Notes under the pieces: model-generated
What the model was told of the DNA's origin: nothing
Database searches by the model: none
Seen by the model: the letters and a program-made list of their open reading frames with translations, nothing else
Shown here: piece after piece, positions 12,863 through 24,962 of the stretch
How positions within the stretch are numbered: the stretch's first letter is position 1
Layout: each line of letters starts with the position of its first letter
Translations under genes and position numbers: made by a program
Source: Tretioscincus oriximinensis
Lineage: Eukaryota > Chordata > Lepidosauria > Squamata > Gymnophthalmidae
Length of the DNA: 64,000 bases
Direction of reading: 5' to 3'
Assembly: GCA_022410635.1 (NCBI GenBank)
Contig: JAJVDF010000662.1
Coordinates: 207,607-271,606 of the forward strand

Positions 12863-13992
12863 TGACTTCCTTTGTACTACAGGAATAAGAGGAACGGGGA
12901 ATTTTTGTCTAAACATTATTACGATTCTGAGAAAAGAAATAGAAACAACTTTTTACATTTCTCCCCAAAGATATAGTATATTAAGTTTGATATGATGATT
13001 GTTACTCCAAGGAGCAGCAAAGAAAAAACTATCTTGATTTGATGACAGGACAGAAACAGGACAGAAGAAGTCAGGACAGAAACACAAGCCTAAAATAATT
13101 ACTACTAATGATTCACATTATTTTAAAATATAATTAACAGAGATCATGGATTCTATTATACACCTTAAACCGCATAGATAATATAGAAAGAAGAAATTCT
13201 TGAAACATTCAGTTGCAATTATGAACAGCACATGACACCATCTATATTACTAAACTGTGTTGTGGTTATCGACCTTCTACACGAGGTAAGTGGACTCAGG
13301 CAGTGTCCATCACATCTAACGCAGATGACTGGCCAATTACCCATGTCCTACACTGGAAGACCCGCCTCCAAAATGGGTGTGCCCATGGCGGACTACCAGG
13401 CAGCAGCAGTCCATACAGCAGGCTATCAGTCCTGCGCTAGCAAAATGGCACCATGCACAGCAGGGCAGAAGCTCAAGGGTGGTTACGCTCATAACCTCTC
13501 TGGCCCATGTTTGTGGATGCAGCCCTGGAGATGACGTGGCATCTGAAGAAGAAAAGACCAGTGGTGGTTGGAGGGCAAGGAAAAAGAGTTGGGGGCAAAA
13601 CTACCAGCACTGGTGGGTGTAGGGGACTGCAGCTTGAAAGCCCATTCTATTCCTCACAATGGGAACAGCTTAATCAATTAGTGATACTATAAAGTCAAAC
13701 CATGGAAACCATCCTGGGAACAAAAAAAAATCAAAGAAGAAGCCATATTAATCTGGATCAGTATCTCTACCATCAGTGAAGTATGCTTAGGCCTGATCCC
13801 CACGTACTATTTATTAAGCTTTGGAGGCAATTTTACCTTCTGTCTGCCCAACCATGCATATCCAGCCTTCCATTCGCTCTAAAGATCTTTGCTGCAGAGT
13901 AAACAGCTACTGCATATCATGCGATTTAGCAGTCTCCATTTTGTAAAGTCCAAAAGCTTCTCCAGACCTTGGATATGTAAATTGTAAAACAC

Positions 13993-14100
13993 TCATTGGC
14001 TCTTGGTTAGCAGAGAATACCTGGGAATTGTATGCAGGCTTGCAAAGAATGCTGGGACTTGTAGTCAGGCAAACACAGCAATGGTTTCTGGAGCTTGTGT
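13993..14100 (+). repeat. Dispersed repeat, pair of 46,147-46,258
   Basis: The 'attggctcttggttagcaga..aatgctgggacttgtagtcaggc' block recurs in reverse complement at 46,147-46,258. The pair shares the 'ctgggaattgta' and 'aaagaatgctggg' cores. Family not recognised. Confidence 0.65.
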
Positions 14101-14514
14101 TGTCACAAGACTTGCCAGGATATGTCGATCACAGAGAGGGAACTGCGAGAAAGACTGAAGGTAAATGGGGACATACTTGCAAATGTGTTACCTCACTTAA
14201 AAAAAAGTGCTTTAAAACTTGTATTGGGAAAGTAGCCTGTGCTTACCAATATTTTTTCCTTGTTAGTTCCTACAACGTTATTAAATTTCTTGTTATAAAT
14301 ACTTACCCCTGAAAGGACTGCAACAGGAGTGACCAGTTTTTTGAATTCATGGGAACATTTGAAGTATACCTTCTTACATATATTGGGACTATCACAAAGG
14401 GAATCACAAGCCTGTATCTTAATATTGCAAGGGGAAACCCTTTTTATAGTTTTGCCTCTTTCAGAGGTAAGGCACATGAAAAGGCCCTTTATGTGGCAGT
14501 TCCCAAGTTTAGGA

Positions 14515-14600
14515 ATGGCTATAGCTGTGTTAGTCTAGGTGGAGAAAATCTAGCAAGGGGGTCTCATAGCACTTTAGAGATTAACAAGAAATAGCATTTC
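14515..14600 (+). repeat. Fragment of the 'tagccgtgttagtctag' reptile repeat
   Basis: It contains 'ctatagctgtgttagtctag' and 'tctcatagcactttagagattaacaagaa', matching blocks at 27,740 and 51,105. Diverged fragment. Confidence 0.55.
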
Positions 14601-15531
14601 CTTGTTAATGGGGTTGATGGGCGCATTAGAATCGATGTTTGTCTCAGAGTCACACAAAACCTAGTTGCAGCCCTGAAGAGGCTTACCAAGCCATTTTCTT
14701 TCTCCCAATTGCAAGATCTGTGCTAGAAATAAACACTCCTCTTCTCCCAAAAATCTGAACTGATGCAGTGTTAAGCCTATTTATTTAATTTGGAGCTACA
14801 GTAAGGTGATTTTTCTATCTATTTCAAAGTATCAAAGAGAACTGCTGGCTTTCCAAGGTTCAATCCACCTTGGATATGCTACTCTAGAAGAAAATATTTC
14901 ATCTTTGCAGGGAAAGTGGGGGCAAGATGACTCTCCTGGGTTCAAAATATCAAAAGGAAAAAAAGTAGTAATAATAAATAAAAATTATTGTGGTATCCCT
15001 CTCATACAGAAAGTCTCTCATTGTTTAAACCATCAACTCAAAATGTGTTCAGGCAAATACAGCATTTGCCTCCTGATGGGTTATCCTTCAACTAACCAGT
15101 GGTTGGAGGTGCCAGAAATACCCTTTCTTGCCCTGAGCATTGGTAACCTGGGCTACATCACTATATCCTTGACTGATGGTACAAAACTGATTCTATCAAA
15201 TCACAGAAAATAAGTTGTTTGGCTCCCAGTCAATAAAACCCAACAAACACAATAATGAATACATTAAATGGGGGTCACATCCAGGGCCCAATTTAGGCTA
15301 TATTTTGCCCATGGGCTGTAATTTACTTACTTATTGTATTTATTTATTTACATATTTTACTCCCCCTCTTCCCTCAGCTACTTTGGGTTTTATAATAATA
15401 AAAGCAATAAAAAATATTAGTATCTTCTTAGCACTATCGATACCTATATTTTGCCTAAAATACAAGCCCTGGCCACATCACTATTTCAGTTGCTTGCTCT
15501 GGTTTTCCTAACTATACTACAACCCACGTCT

Positions 15532-15667
15532 GATTCACTCTTGGTCTTATTCTATTCTAGAAAGTAATCTAAGGGGCCTGCCAGGGTCTACGGTATCCTG
15601 GAACAGCAAATTGATAACATGCCACTTAGATCCCTTTCTAGAACAGAATAAGGCAAAGTGTGAATCA
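15532..15667. mobile_element. Palindromic MITE (inverted-repeat element)
   Basis: The left arm (15,532-15,573: GATTCACTC..CTTATTCT..TCTAGAAAG) is inverted at 15,625-15,667 (CTTTCTAGAACAGAATAAG..GTGTGAATC). The centre, 'ggggcctgccagggtctac', matches the palindromic elements at 52,045 and 55,143, so this is probably a distant copy of that family. A half copy is visible at about 4,190-4,250. Confidence 0.65.
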
Positions 15668-17350
15668 GGCTGCAGTTCACTCCTATTCAACGTAAGTGGC
15701 TTCATTTATTTGGAATGTTCCAGCTGCGTATCACCTGACAGGAAGCTTCAGCCTTTCTGAAAATAGCCCCATGCTTTCCTGCGGAGAGATGTGCGCGCAT
15801 GTGTTTCTTGGATGCGCACACACACACGTGCACGTACATGCCCTTCCAAGAAACAAGCGAGCTATTATTATGCCAGAGTAAAGATAGTCAACACGTTATT
15901 GGGTCGCATATGTTTAATTAATGGGTGCCTGTAACAAGAAGAGGCACCACATGTAGCTTGTCCTCAGCCATCAAGGACAGAGGCTGTTACAAAGGAGCAT
16001 TGTTGTGACATAGTCGCCTGCAAAAGGTTTAAACAGCTGGGACCCTGCCTTGGATCACAGAGGTATTATAAAACAGAGACACATGATGAGGCAGCTGCTT
16101 CCAAACTATGCTATCAGGACTTTGCTAGGAAAGGAAAAAAAGATCTAATATTAAAAAACAAAGCAAACAAGACAACAATGGAACCATTTTAACTCCTCAA
16201 TACTTTCTACTAGGTCACCAGTAACTAGGATGAGATTAATCCCAATGTCAATCAGTGCAATAAAAACTACCAAAAAAGGTGAAATAACACAGAAGAATTT
16301 TTAAAGGCTTTTAAAATATAAATAGCAAGTCTGAGTATTGCTTAAACCCAAGATATGATGCATCAGTTGTTTCGGTAATTGTCCACTGTTTTTTCAAGCT
16401 GCAGCATAAAATGAACAGCATTCCTGCATCTTCTAACAGCCGAGCAAGGAATTTCAACAGGTGTAGCTTTTTGATGCAGGCAACGTCTGCCAAAAATTCT
16501 CCTTTCTCTGTTACAATGAAAAGTACAGAAGGCCCAATCTCCTTCCAACTGGTAAACTTAAATAATCAGAACTGAGCAGTACAAGCACTTAGGAAATGTG
16601 GATCTGTATCTCACACACGTTCTTTAAGTAGAAATCTCCCTGGACCAATAGAGCTTACAGTAAGATGCCAGGAATTTTTTTTTAAGGATTGTCATGAGAT
16701 GGCACTGTAAAGTAAACTTAGTAAAGTTAATTTAGAGGGCCTTCTTAAAATAAACACATGTGAAGAATGTTAAGAGAAGCAAAGAAGAAAAAGAAGATAA
16801 GGTTTTAATAAGACTTAAAGCAGCACAAAGCTATTATACATAAACACTTGCACATGACTGCCCTACTGAATGCTATGAAAAGCAAATAAAGTGCAGTGAG
16901 ACTGATTTTCTCACAGCTTTATGCAATTGTACAAAAATACATGAACATTCTGAGCATTTAGTTAATGAATGGACCTTTCTGCACTTGTTCATAAGTTGAT
17001 CCAGAAAGGGGTCCAGGGGAAAGTTCTTCTCTCTGCCCAGAAACTCTGTCCATACTGGACTGGACTAGCAAACATAAATCAGCAGACTTATTTTTTTTTT
17101 AGGAAATTTACCAGCAATCCAGTGGAAGCTAAACCCAGCCAGGATATATGCTTCCAAAATGATTCCTAGCTACTGAAAAACACAGACCGGCTCTGAAAAA
17201 CCACATGATCTTAGGAGTAATGAAGGAGACTGTTCCGGACTAGCCTTGAACATGTTTGTTTCGATACAGAGGGAGCATTCCAGTGCTGTAACTGCTCCAA
17301 CCTGAGCAGCCTATCTAGTGGGCTGACCAGATGACCCCTTTTGAGGGGGG

Positions 17351-17482
17351 TTGAAAACCCATTTTTGGGGTGCCTCCCAGTTTTTTTCTGAGGAATTTAT
17401 TTTTCAAAAAAATACTTTTTTAAAAAAAAGTTTTGTTTTTTTCCTCAGAAAAACCAGGAGGCACCCCAAAAAGAGGTTTTCA
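17351..17482. mobile_element. Foldback element with long hairpin
   Basis: The arms 17,351-17,393 (TTGAAAACCC..GGGGTGCCTCC..CTGAGG) and 17,443-17,482 are near-perfect inverted repeats. They enclose an A/T-rich loop that itself has A-run and T-run pairing. The flank 'ggctgaccagatgaccccttt' resembles 52,908-52,930. Confidence 0.75.
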
Positions 17483-19663
17483 ACAGCCAAACTCTGAAGC
17501 AAACAGAATTATTCTGATTTTATAAATGCAGCACCAAACAGATCTAAATATAAACACACAAAAAAGTAAATAAATTCGTCGATAATCTCCATGTTTACTT
17601 ACACATGAAACATGTTTTCGTTCAATACCATTTACTCTTGATAGGTTTGTATAGAACTGCATCCAGTTATCAAACCTCATCAACAAGAATCATAGGAGTA
17701 AGGACTTAAGAGAGGATGAAATTAAGGACAAAAATAGCAACAGATGAACAGCAGGAAAATAATTTGATTTGATTTGGCTTTTATCCACCCCTATGCTTTT
17801 TTTTTTCAAACCACAAAGAAACTGAAATAAACTATATGCATCAGCAGGGAACTATCAAAGAAAATTTTGATTTCCATGGTAACAAGCTACGGCCTAGGTA
17901 ACAAAGGGGCCTGTGAATAGTTGTGAGGCAATTGCCTATACAGATTTTAGTATCAGATGACTCTGAACGTAAGCTCTTGCGTTCAGCCTGCTACACAACA
18001 AGTTAGACCACTAGGGATCCACAATGCAGCACTGCAGGGAGGAAAGCAAGAAAAGCATAAAATTGTTGAAAAATAGGAATTAAATGGAATCAAATTTCAT
18101 CAAACTATGACAGAGATGGCTCATTCTATTAATGAAGGAACCACGAGGTTCTGCTGGCTAAGAAATCTGACTTCTTTCACAGCAATTTCCAAGCGTTTCC
18201 AGCACTCCAGGCACACTGAGCTATTTTGGAGTTTAGCTGGATCTTAAGTGATCAGGATCACACAATTTCTCTTCATCATTATTCATTCAGATTATTTATT
18301 CATTACCTGTAGAGCATAACCAAACCTTGCCATCACCTGATTCCCAATATTGATTTAGTGGTCAAACAAAACTTGATGTAATCCATCAAGGCAGGCAAGA
18401 AGTTTTGCATTAAATGAAAGGATTAATTGAAAAGAATCAAAAGTCTCAATAATTTATAGTGAACCGATAAGGCAGCCTAATATAGCCATCCCTGTGCTGC
18501 TGTTGGAGATTGCCAAACACTGGAAGAACAGCTTCCTTAAAGTTCATAACCAAGGTGAGAGATGCATTAAAGACTTCCTGTTGAGCATTTTCAACTAAGA
18601 ACTAAGAAGGATTTTTCAGTCAACTCAAAATTGCTCAGCTACCAATTGCCAAGATTGTGGAAATGTAATCAATGCTGGCATTGCATTTATCTGTCTATTG
18701 TCACTTTTATCAGATTATTTTATGTTGTTCCAAAACAGTTTTTCAACCCAAATAGTTTACTTTTGCTATTTAACTTCTACGCTTATTCACCACTACTGGA
18801 AAAAATATTGTGTATTTAGGATATGTAGGACATTTATGAGATTTAATTTTAAAGCATTACTGTGGGGGAGAAAAGATTCTGCCCTCGCATGTTCTGCTGG
18901 AATGAAATTAAAAAGGAAGTTTTACATCGTAGAATAGATCAATCAGTCACACATTTCCAAGCTCCTTTGAATGGACCTGTTGATAGGCGATATGGAATTG
19001 GTCAGTCTCAACATCTAATATCCAATATCAGGAAGCAAACACTCACGTATTTCAATAAGAAGTACAATTTTAACCAACAGCAGTATTGTGAAAGCTACCA
19101 AAAAACCTAGTTTATAACTTTTTTATAGGCGGAATGAGAAGCTATTTTATCTGCACATTTGTCGGAAAAATTAATTAGAAATGGTGATATGCAGTATAAT
19201 TGACAGGAGATGATCATTCCTCCAAAAAATAGCAAGCTCAATCGCAGTTCTTTTATCAAGAAAACAAACTATTCTTGTATATACCGTACATGAGATGTAG
19301 TAGATATTTTTCCATGACACTTTATGGGTTTATAAACAGCAGTAAAAGACACTACAATATAGATCTGAAAATGCTAAATGATATTTAAAGTATCTTCAGC
19401 AAGATATTTTGAAAAACGAAGCTTTGGCGTGTCTTCATGTAATCAGTAGATCCCACATGAATCTTGAGTTTCGATCAAAAGTGTAAGACAATCAAACCCA
19501 GGAAATCTGAACTGATTATCACTACTATCACTATCATAAAAAAAGGCTACATATATATTTTGGGGAGTTTCCTGTCAGATCCATTGCTCGGTACCAGACC
19601 CTTGTGCAATTCCAAGGAAAAATCCCATTCAGAACAAAAATACGCATGAAAGGGCAGCCTTAC

Positions 19664-20656
19664 TTGTTTCCATATGAACTTGTCTCCTTCGTTAACTTTC
19701 AGAGAAATGCCCAAGTGGATAGCAGACAACACCATGCCACTGATGACCGCAGCCCTCATCCTGACTGGCAACAAGGTATAGATGCTGTAGATGAAGAAGA
19801 TAGTCCACCAGATGCCCTCAGAAGCACTCCTGGGCTGCATCAGTAAGCAACCCACCACTTGCACAGCCATTACAATCAAAATAATAGAGTAGCACATGAG
19901 CCACATATGGTCCTGGTGGAAGTCATTGCGATTGCAGACAGCACCTAGAGCCACCATCAGCAGGATCGCCAGGGACAGCACCACCACATAGGGCACTTGG
20001 TAGTAGCCATCCACAGTGTGGAAAAGCAGCATGACCAAACATACGAGCACAAGAACAGCCATCAACATAGTCAGGCTGCTCTGGTTGAGCCGGAAAAAGT
20101 AGCGCTGGTAGAGATGCTCCAGTTTCTCAGACTGAAACTTCTTTGACCTGAAAATTTGTAGCAGACCGACACAGCAGCTGCCAATGGAGAAGACTCTCTC
20201 AGACCGGTCTTCATCATCCAACCGGTCTTCCTCTTCCTCCAACTCAAGCTTGGCCTTGATCCGCTTTTCCTCCAGCCCAAGCTCCACAGAGCGCGGCCGC
20301 ACCTCACCCTGCTCCCCCCCATAGCGCCGAGGACTTGTTGCCAGGGACGGATCTCCGGTAGTCCGGAGGGTACGCTGGCTCCTGCTCCCTCCGTGATCCT
20401 GCCAAGCAGACTTGGACCTGAAGCTCATCATTCTGCAGCCACTGATCCCATGGTTTCGACTACCTGGTGACTCATAGTCTTCCTCACTTCCCCATCTGCT
20501 CACCAAGCAGGACTTTTTGATGGAGGTCCTGGTAGGGAGAGGATAGGAAAAGCCATTGGCCCTGGATTCGGCCTCTCCCCAAGCAGAGCGGTGATGTTCT
20601 GACCCCCCAGCTGTCGCTCCAAACCCCGGAGGGCTCACGCAGTTGGAGCGGGACAT
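19664..20656 (-). CDS. ADCY5: ADCY5 coding exon 1: N-terminus and first five membrane spans of adenylate cyclase type 5
   Basis: Adenylate cyclase 5 makes cAMP from ATP at the plasma membrane under G-protein control. This exon encodes 331 residues: a cytosolic N-terminus (1 to about 193) and five hydrophobic spans (about 194-215, 222-241, 251-273, 281-298, 302-320). The catalytic C1 and C2 domains lie in later exons outside the window. Recognisable ADCY5 blocks are VSPPG near the start, RSAWGEAESRANG (23-35), SFRSKSAWQ (78-86), EVRPRSVELGLEE (118-130), LYQRYFFRLNQSSLTMLMAV (192-211 region) and PRSASEGIWWT (275-285). The start at 20,656 is chosen because MSRSN aligns with the family N-terminus; an in-frame Met 16 codons upstream has no family counterpart. 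The exon ends in CAA followed by GTAAGG, a phase-0 donor after the conserved Gln. The N-terminus lacks the long Gly/Ala-rich stretches of mammalian ADCY5. ADCY6 is the main alternative; the residue pattern and the HACD2/MYLK neighbours favour ADCY5. Confidence 0.95.
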
Positions 20657-22800
20657 GCCCCGCTGCCAGGGCCAAAGAAAAGACAAGAGGGATTGTGGGA
20701 CCACTTGTAACGGAATGGCTGGCAGGGACAGAAGATGAGGGACTGGGGCCTCTGCTCACAGCATGGGGAACGCAGCTCACCCAAGCGGCGCTTTGTGGGA
20801 AAAGGGGGGCACGTGTGAGTGACTGCAGGGGGCTTCCGGCACAGCAGCAGCCCCACGGGCGTCCACACAGGCAGGGCTCTCAGGAGTGACGGAATGTTAA
20901 ATTCTGCTGGGTTCAAGGGCGGCTCAGGCGTTAATCACCCCCACCAAACATCTGGCAGGGGAGGGGAGCCGTGGGGGTGGCCCTGTGGAGAGCCTCTCCT
21001 TCTGCCGCAGGGTCCCAGAACTCCGGCCATTTGTTGGTGCATCGGGGCCACACGCACACGCACAGGGCCCGCATAGAAAGCCCCACCAGCACGCCCGGGT
21101 CCTTAACACCGACGCCGCCTGGATATCCGTCCAAAGTCCAAACTCAACTTTGCAAGCGTCCACACAAAATCCATCCTCACCACGGAAAAGGCCCTGCTTG
21201 GGCGCGCTTAGGGAAGCCCTCCTGCCACCCAAAGGCAGCACATTTGCAGGCGCCGGTCGCGCCCCCCTTAAGCAGCGCCGATGCCACGGGCGAGGCCGCT
21301 CAGCATTCCGACGCCCCCCCGGGGCAGGCAAGAGGGCCGGGCAGGGGCTGGAGGCTCCTCGGGGGTCATCTGGGCCGCCGCGGGAGGGGGCGAGCAGGGC
21401 GGGGGCGCCGGCAGAGCAGGGGGCCGAGGAGTGCCGGGCGGGACGTCATAGTCAGAGCCCCCCCCCCCCCCCGGCGGGCGGGCGGGCACAGAGGGACCCC
21501 CAAGACTTCCCTCCGGCGGGGGCCCCTTCCGCGTTCAGGACGGCGTCGCTGCTCCTGCGGCTGCAACGGGAAGGGGGCGTCGGCTCGGCGGGGCAATGCA
21601 GCAGCCCGATCCCGGGGGTGCCTGGGGATGAAATGCGCTCTCGCGGACGGTGCCGGCGGGGTTTAAAGCATCGCCTCGGCGGCGCCTCCTTCCTCGGCGG
21701 CCCGCGGGAGCGTGGACGGGATTGCGAAGGCTGCTGGGACGCTCGTGCCGCCGCTTGCCTGTGGGACGGGGCGCTCGCGCTTCATCCTCCGCCGCCGCCA
21801 CCACCAAAGGGAGGAGGCGGCCGACGGGGAGGAGGAGGAGGAGGAGCGAGGCAGGACCGGGGGAGGAACCGGCGGTGGCGTGCAGACGGCGACCCCAGCC
21901 CGCTCGAGCGCCGCCGCGGCAGGAGCAAGCGGGGGGGCCTCCGTCGAGGGCAGGGAAGCGACGCTTCTGCTGCTGCCCGCGCCGCCGGCTGCACGCGAGG
22001 AAATTGATGCGCGCGGCCTCTCCGCTGCAGCGCCCGCCGGCAACGGAGCAGCGTCCAGCGCCTGGCCTCGCGTCCCTCCTGGCTGCAGGCAGAGCAGCAG
22101 TAGCAGCCGATGCCGGAGGAAGGGAGTTCAGCCGCCGCTTCCTCCAATCCAAGCGCCCCGGGCGCCTCCCTGGGGGCTGCTTGTCCGCGGGTCTCATGCA
22201 CTGGCGTGCAGCTGGACTGGGAGGAGGAGAGGAGAGGCGCCGCGCAGCCCCGGCTCCATTTTACTCATGGCCCCGAGGCAGGCAGCAGCGCCTTCCCCTC
22301 GCTGCATGGAGCCCCCCGGACGCCCCCCCGGCACATTCCCTGGGGCGCGTTTGGCTTATAGGAAGGGACACGCTGCGCGCGGATGCCCGACGCCGCCGAC
22401 GNCGNCGCCGTTCCTGGGCCTCAGCAGCAGCAGCAGCAGCACGAGCGCATTCCCCCGCGCGCGCTCTCGCGCTCCCCCCCCCCTCCCGCTCGCGCCCTTT
22501 TCCCCCTCTTTTTTCCTTTCTTTGCAGGGAGCCGGCAGACCACCGCTTCCACACCACCAGCCCTGCTTTCGTTCCTGCCCGTCTCTTCCCCCAGGCTCAT
22601 TCTCCAAACGACTGAGCCCGCCCCTCCTTTGGACGGATTGGTTGCGCCTCCACCGCCGTCCCCGGCTATTGGTCGCTTCCGAGGAGCTTCGAAGCCGCAA
22701 GGATCGGCATCCAATGAAGCGCTCCGAAGTTGAGGAAAGGGGCGGGCGGCGTGGAAGCCGCGGGAGGTCCGGGCATCCGCTCTGAAGGAGGGTTGGGTAC
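20657..22800 (-). promoter_or_regulatory. ADCY5: CpG island: ADCY5 5'UTR and promoter region
   Basis: About 2.1 kb of very GC- and CpG-rich DNA lies directly upstream of the ADCY5 start codon, in an otherwise AT-rich window. It carries homopolymer C runs (around 21,461), a (CAG)6 run near 22,424 and two undetermined bases (22,402 and 22,405). The long open frames seen here on both strands are low-complexity Arg/Pro/Ala/Gly translations of GC-rich DNA and do not resemble known proteins. The transcription start is not visible. The CCAAT boxes near 22,640-22,672 suggest it lies at roughly 22,500-22,600, which would give a long 5'UTR or a 5'UTR intron. Confidence 0.8.
22637..22672 (-). promoter_or_regulatory. 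Paired CCAAT boxes upstream of ADCY5
   Basis: ATTGG occurs at 22,637-22,641 and 22,668-22,672 on the plus strand, which is CCAAT on the gene strand. The two are 31 bp apart, about three helical turns, a spacing typical of NF-Y-bound promoters. A third CCAAT lies on the plus strand at 22,711-22,715. NF-Y binding is inferred. Confidence 0.5.
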
Positions 22801-22809
22801 CACTATGGG

Positions 22810-24345
22810 GTTGTCGTGCATCTCGCTAGCCTTAACGAACTGAACATCAATAAATCCCCAGCACCAGATGGCATTCATCCCAGAATTCTTAAAGAACTCT
22901 GATGTGAAATTGCCGAACTTCTAGCCAAAATAAGATCAGGGAGTCATGGATAGTTCAGTCGCTTAGGAATCCGTCTCTCGCCTGGGAGATGGGGTTTTGA
23001 AGCCCTGTGTGGGACGTGGAGAGGGGTGAGCACCTTCCACTAGCCTGTATCTCTAGCCAACCCAGCTATTCGAAAGCAGGAACTGCAAGAAATTGCAACT
23101 GACTGCAAGTAGATACATGGGAACCACCACAGNCTGGTGGGGAAGATAGAATGTCAGCCTTCAGGCAAAATACCCTTGTAAGCTGCTTTGAGTCCCTTTG
23201 AAAGGTGAGAAAAAGCGGGGTATAAGAACCAAGTTCTTCTTCTTCTTCTTCTTCTTCTTCTTCTTCTTCTTCTTCTTCCTCTTCCTCTTCTTCCTCTTCC
23301 TCTTCCTCTTCTTCTTCCTCTTCTTCTGTGCCAGTAGATTGGAGGGTAGCTTACGTAAGACCACTCTTCAAGAAAGGATCCTGAGGTGATCCCAGAGATT
23401 ATAGACCAATCAGTTTGTCCACAATTCCAGGTAAAGTGTTGGAAACCACAATGAAGGATAACATTACCAAACATAGAGGTGCATGTATTGCTGAATGAAA
23501 CTCAGCATGGCTTCTGCAAAGAAAAGAATTATTTGACAGTGTTAATAAATATGTGGATAAAGGGGATCCAGTTGATATTATCTATGTAGACTTTCAGAAG
23601 GCTTTTGATAAAGTTCCTCATCAAATGCTCCGACAAAAGCTCCACAGTCATGGAATAAGAGGACAGACCCTGTCCTGGATCAGTAACTGGCTAAAAGACA
23701 GAAGGCAGAGGGTAATAGTGAATGGACTCTGGGTGGAAGGAGGTGAAAAGTAGAGTATCCTAGGGTTCAGTACTGGGACTTTTGTTTTTCAATATATTCA
23801 TAAACGATCTGGATGCCAAGGTAAATAGTGAAGTAGCCAAGTTCGCTGACGACACTAAACTGTTCAGGGTAGTGAACTGAAAGTGATCCAGAGTGTTCTA
23901 TTAAAATTAGGTGAGTGGACAACAAAGTGGCAAAGCCCTTAAACTTCAGCAAGTGCAAAGTCATCCACATTGGGTCAAAGAACCCGTTACACCTACCAAC
24001 TGATGAGTACAAAGCTTTCTATGACCAAGCAGGAAAAGGATCTTGGGGTGTTGGTGGACAGGTCTATGAAGGGGTCAACTCGCTGTGCAGCAGATTCAGT
24101 GTTGAGGATCATAAAGGAATCAAAAATAAGTCAACAAGTTTTGTTTTACCTCTATAAATCTGTGGTGAGGCCACATTTGGAATACTGTGTCCAATTCTGG
24201 TCACCACATCTCAAAAAAGATATTGTGGATCTAGAGAAGGTGCAGAAAAGGGCAACAAGAATGATCAAAGGACTGAAACTCCCTTATGAAGTCAGGCTGC
24301 AAAGTCTGGGACTCTTCAGGCATGAAAGACAGCATTTGAGAGGTG
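22810..24345 (+). mobile_element. CR1-type LINE reverse-transcriptase fragment, split by a SINE
   Basis: The 5' piece (22,810-22,940) encodes a degraded LNELNINKSPAPDGIHPRIL, a classic CR1 RT block. After the SINE insertion the RT resumes at about 23,330 with VPVDWRVAYVRPLFKKG, YVDFQKAFDKVPHQMLRQKL (about 23,588-23,640) and the catalytic FADD box (FADDTKLF, about 23,841). It continues to HLEYCVQFWSPHLKKDI and VQKRATRMIKGL. Stops and frameshifts break the ORF, so it is dead. It starts within about 10 bp of the ADCY5 CpG island. Confidence 0.85.
22941..23327 (+). repeat. (TTC)n-tailed SINE nested in a CR1 LINE
   Basis: A full-length head (GGATAGTTCAGTCGCTTAGG), body and long TTC/TTCC tail (23,237-23,327) interrupt the CR1 ORF. 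One undetermined base lies at 23,133. The insertion is younger than the LINE it splits. Confidence 0.9.
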
Positions 24346-24599
24346 ATCTCAAACCTCTCATGGTTCATCATGACCCCACTCTGGGAGTCTTACAAATTGG
24401 CAGTGGGTTCTGTGCTTTGTAAATTTGTTTAAAATGTTTTCCTCAGCCAGTTCCCCAGTGCCATTTTTATGCTGAGGAACAGAATAGCTGCTGCCATCCA
24501 GCACTTTCCCAGAACAGATGCTAGCGTATTGGGAAACGTTCTGGGGTGTGAATGCTATTATTATATGATTGGCTATATGGTTTATAGATGAGTCAATCA

Positions 24600-24962
24600 G
24601 TCAAGAACATAAGAAGTGTCATACTGGATCAGGCCACAGTGCATCAAGTCCAGCATTCTGTCTCACATAAGATGCACCTGGGCAGCCCTAACAGGGGAAA
24701 GCAAAATATGCTCCTGTTCATGACTCCCTGCAAATGGCATTTCAGGAGTCCTGCCTGTTGCTCCATCCCGGAGGCAACATCTAGGCATCCATCCTAGTAT
24801 CCATTTATACCCTTGGTGTCCATAAACTTGTCTAGTCCTGTCTTGAAACTATCCAAACTGTTAGCTACCACTACCTCTTCAGGAAGTAAATTCCACAGGC
24901 CAATGACCCTCTGGCTGAAAAAATACTTTCCTTTGTCTGTTCTCACTTTTCTATCCAGGGCT
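24600..24962 (-). mobile_element. CR1-type LINE 3' end, minus orientation
   Basis: The minus strand reads FSQRVIGLWNLLPEEVVVAN..DKFMDTKGINGY and then the 3'UTR, ending at 'gaacataagaag', the complement of the (TTCTTATG)n tail. It lies tail-to-tail with the plus-strand CR1 just to its left. Confidence 0.85.

Larger units (their letters stand above)
1..19663 (-). other. ADCY5: ADCY5 intron 1 (partial), non-coding
   Basis: Everything below the exon 1 donor at 19,663 is the beginning of the first ADCY5 intron; the next exon is outside the window. Open frames here are short and resemble no protein. The stretch holds SINE fragments (919, 4,518, 5,435, 6,760, 9,665 and 10,470), a CR1 3' end (9,850), a heptamer minisatellite (7,959), foldback elements (15,532 and 17,351), a possible LTR (about 3,000-3,580), CA/TG-rich Z-DNA-prone runs (12,823 and 15,790) and one arm of a distant inverted duplication (1,156-1,525). 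Between these I see only AT-rich unique sequence. Confidence 0.85.

Noticed and set aside
20971..22785. Several open frames of 200-357 codons in the ADCY5 CpG island
   Set aside because: Low-complexity Arg/Pro/Ala/Gly sequence on both strands and in several frames, as expected from stop-poor GC-rich DNA. No domain-like pattern, and two undetermined bases lie inside.
23553..23753. Reverse-transcriptase frame considered as an active LINE
   Set aside because: The element is 5'-truncated, split by a SINE and interrupted by stops and frameshifts.
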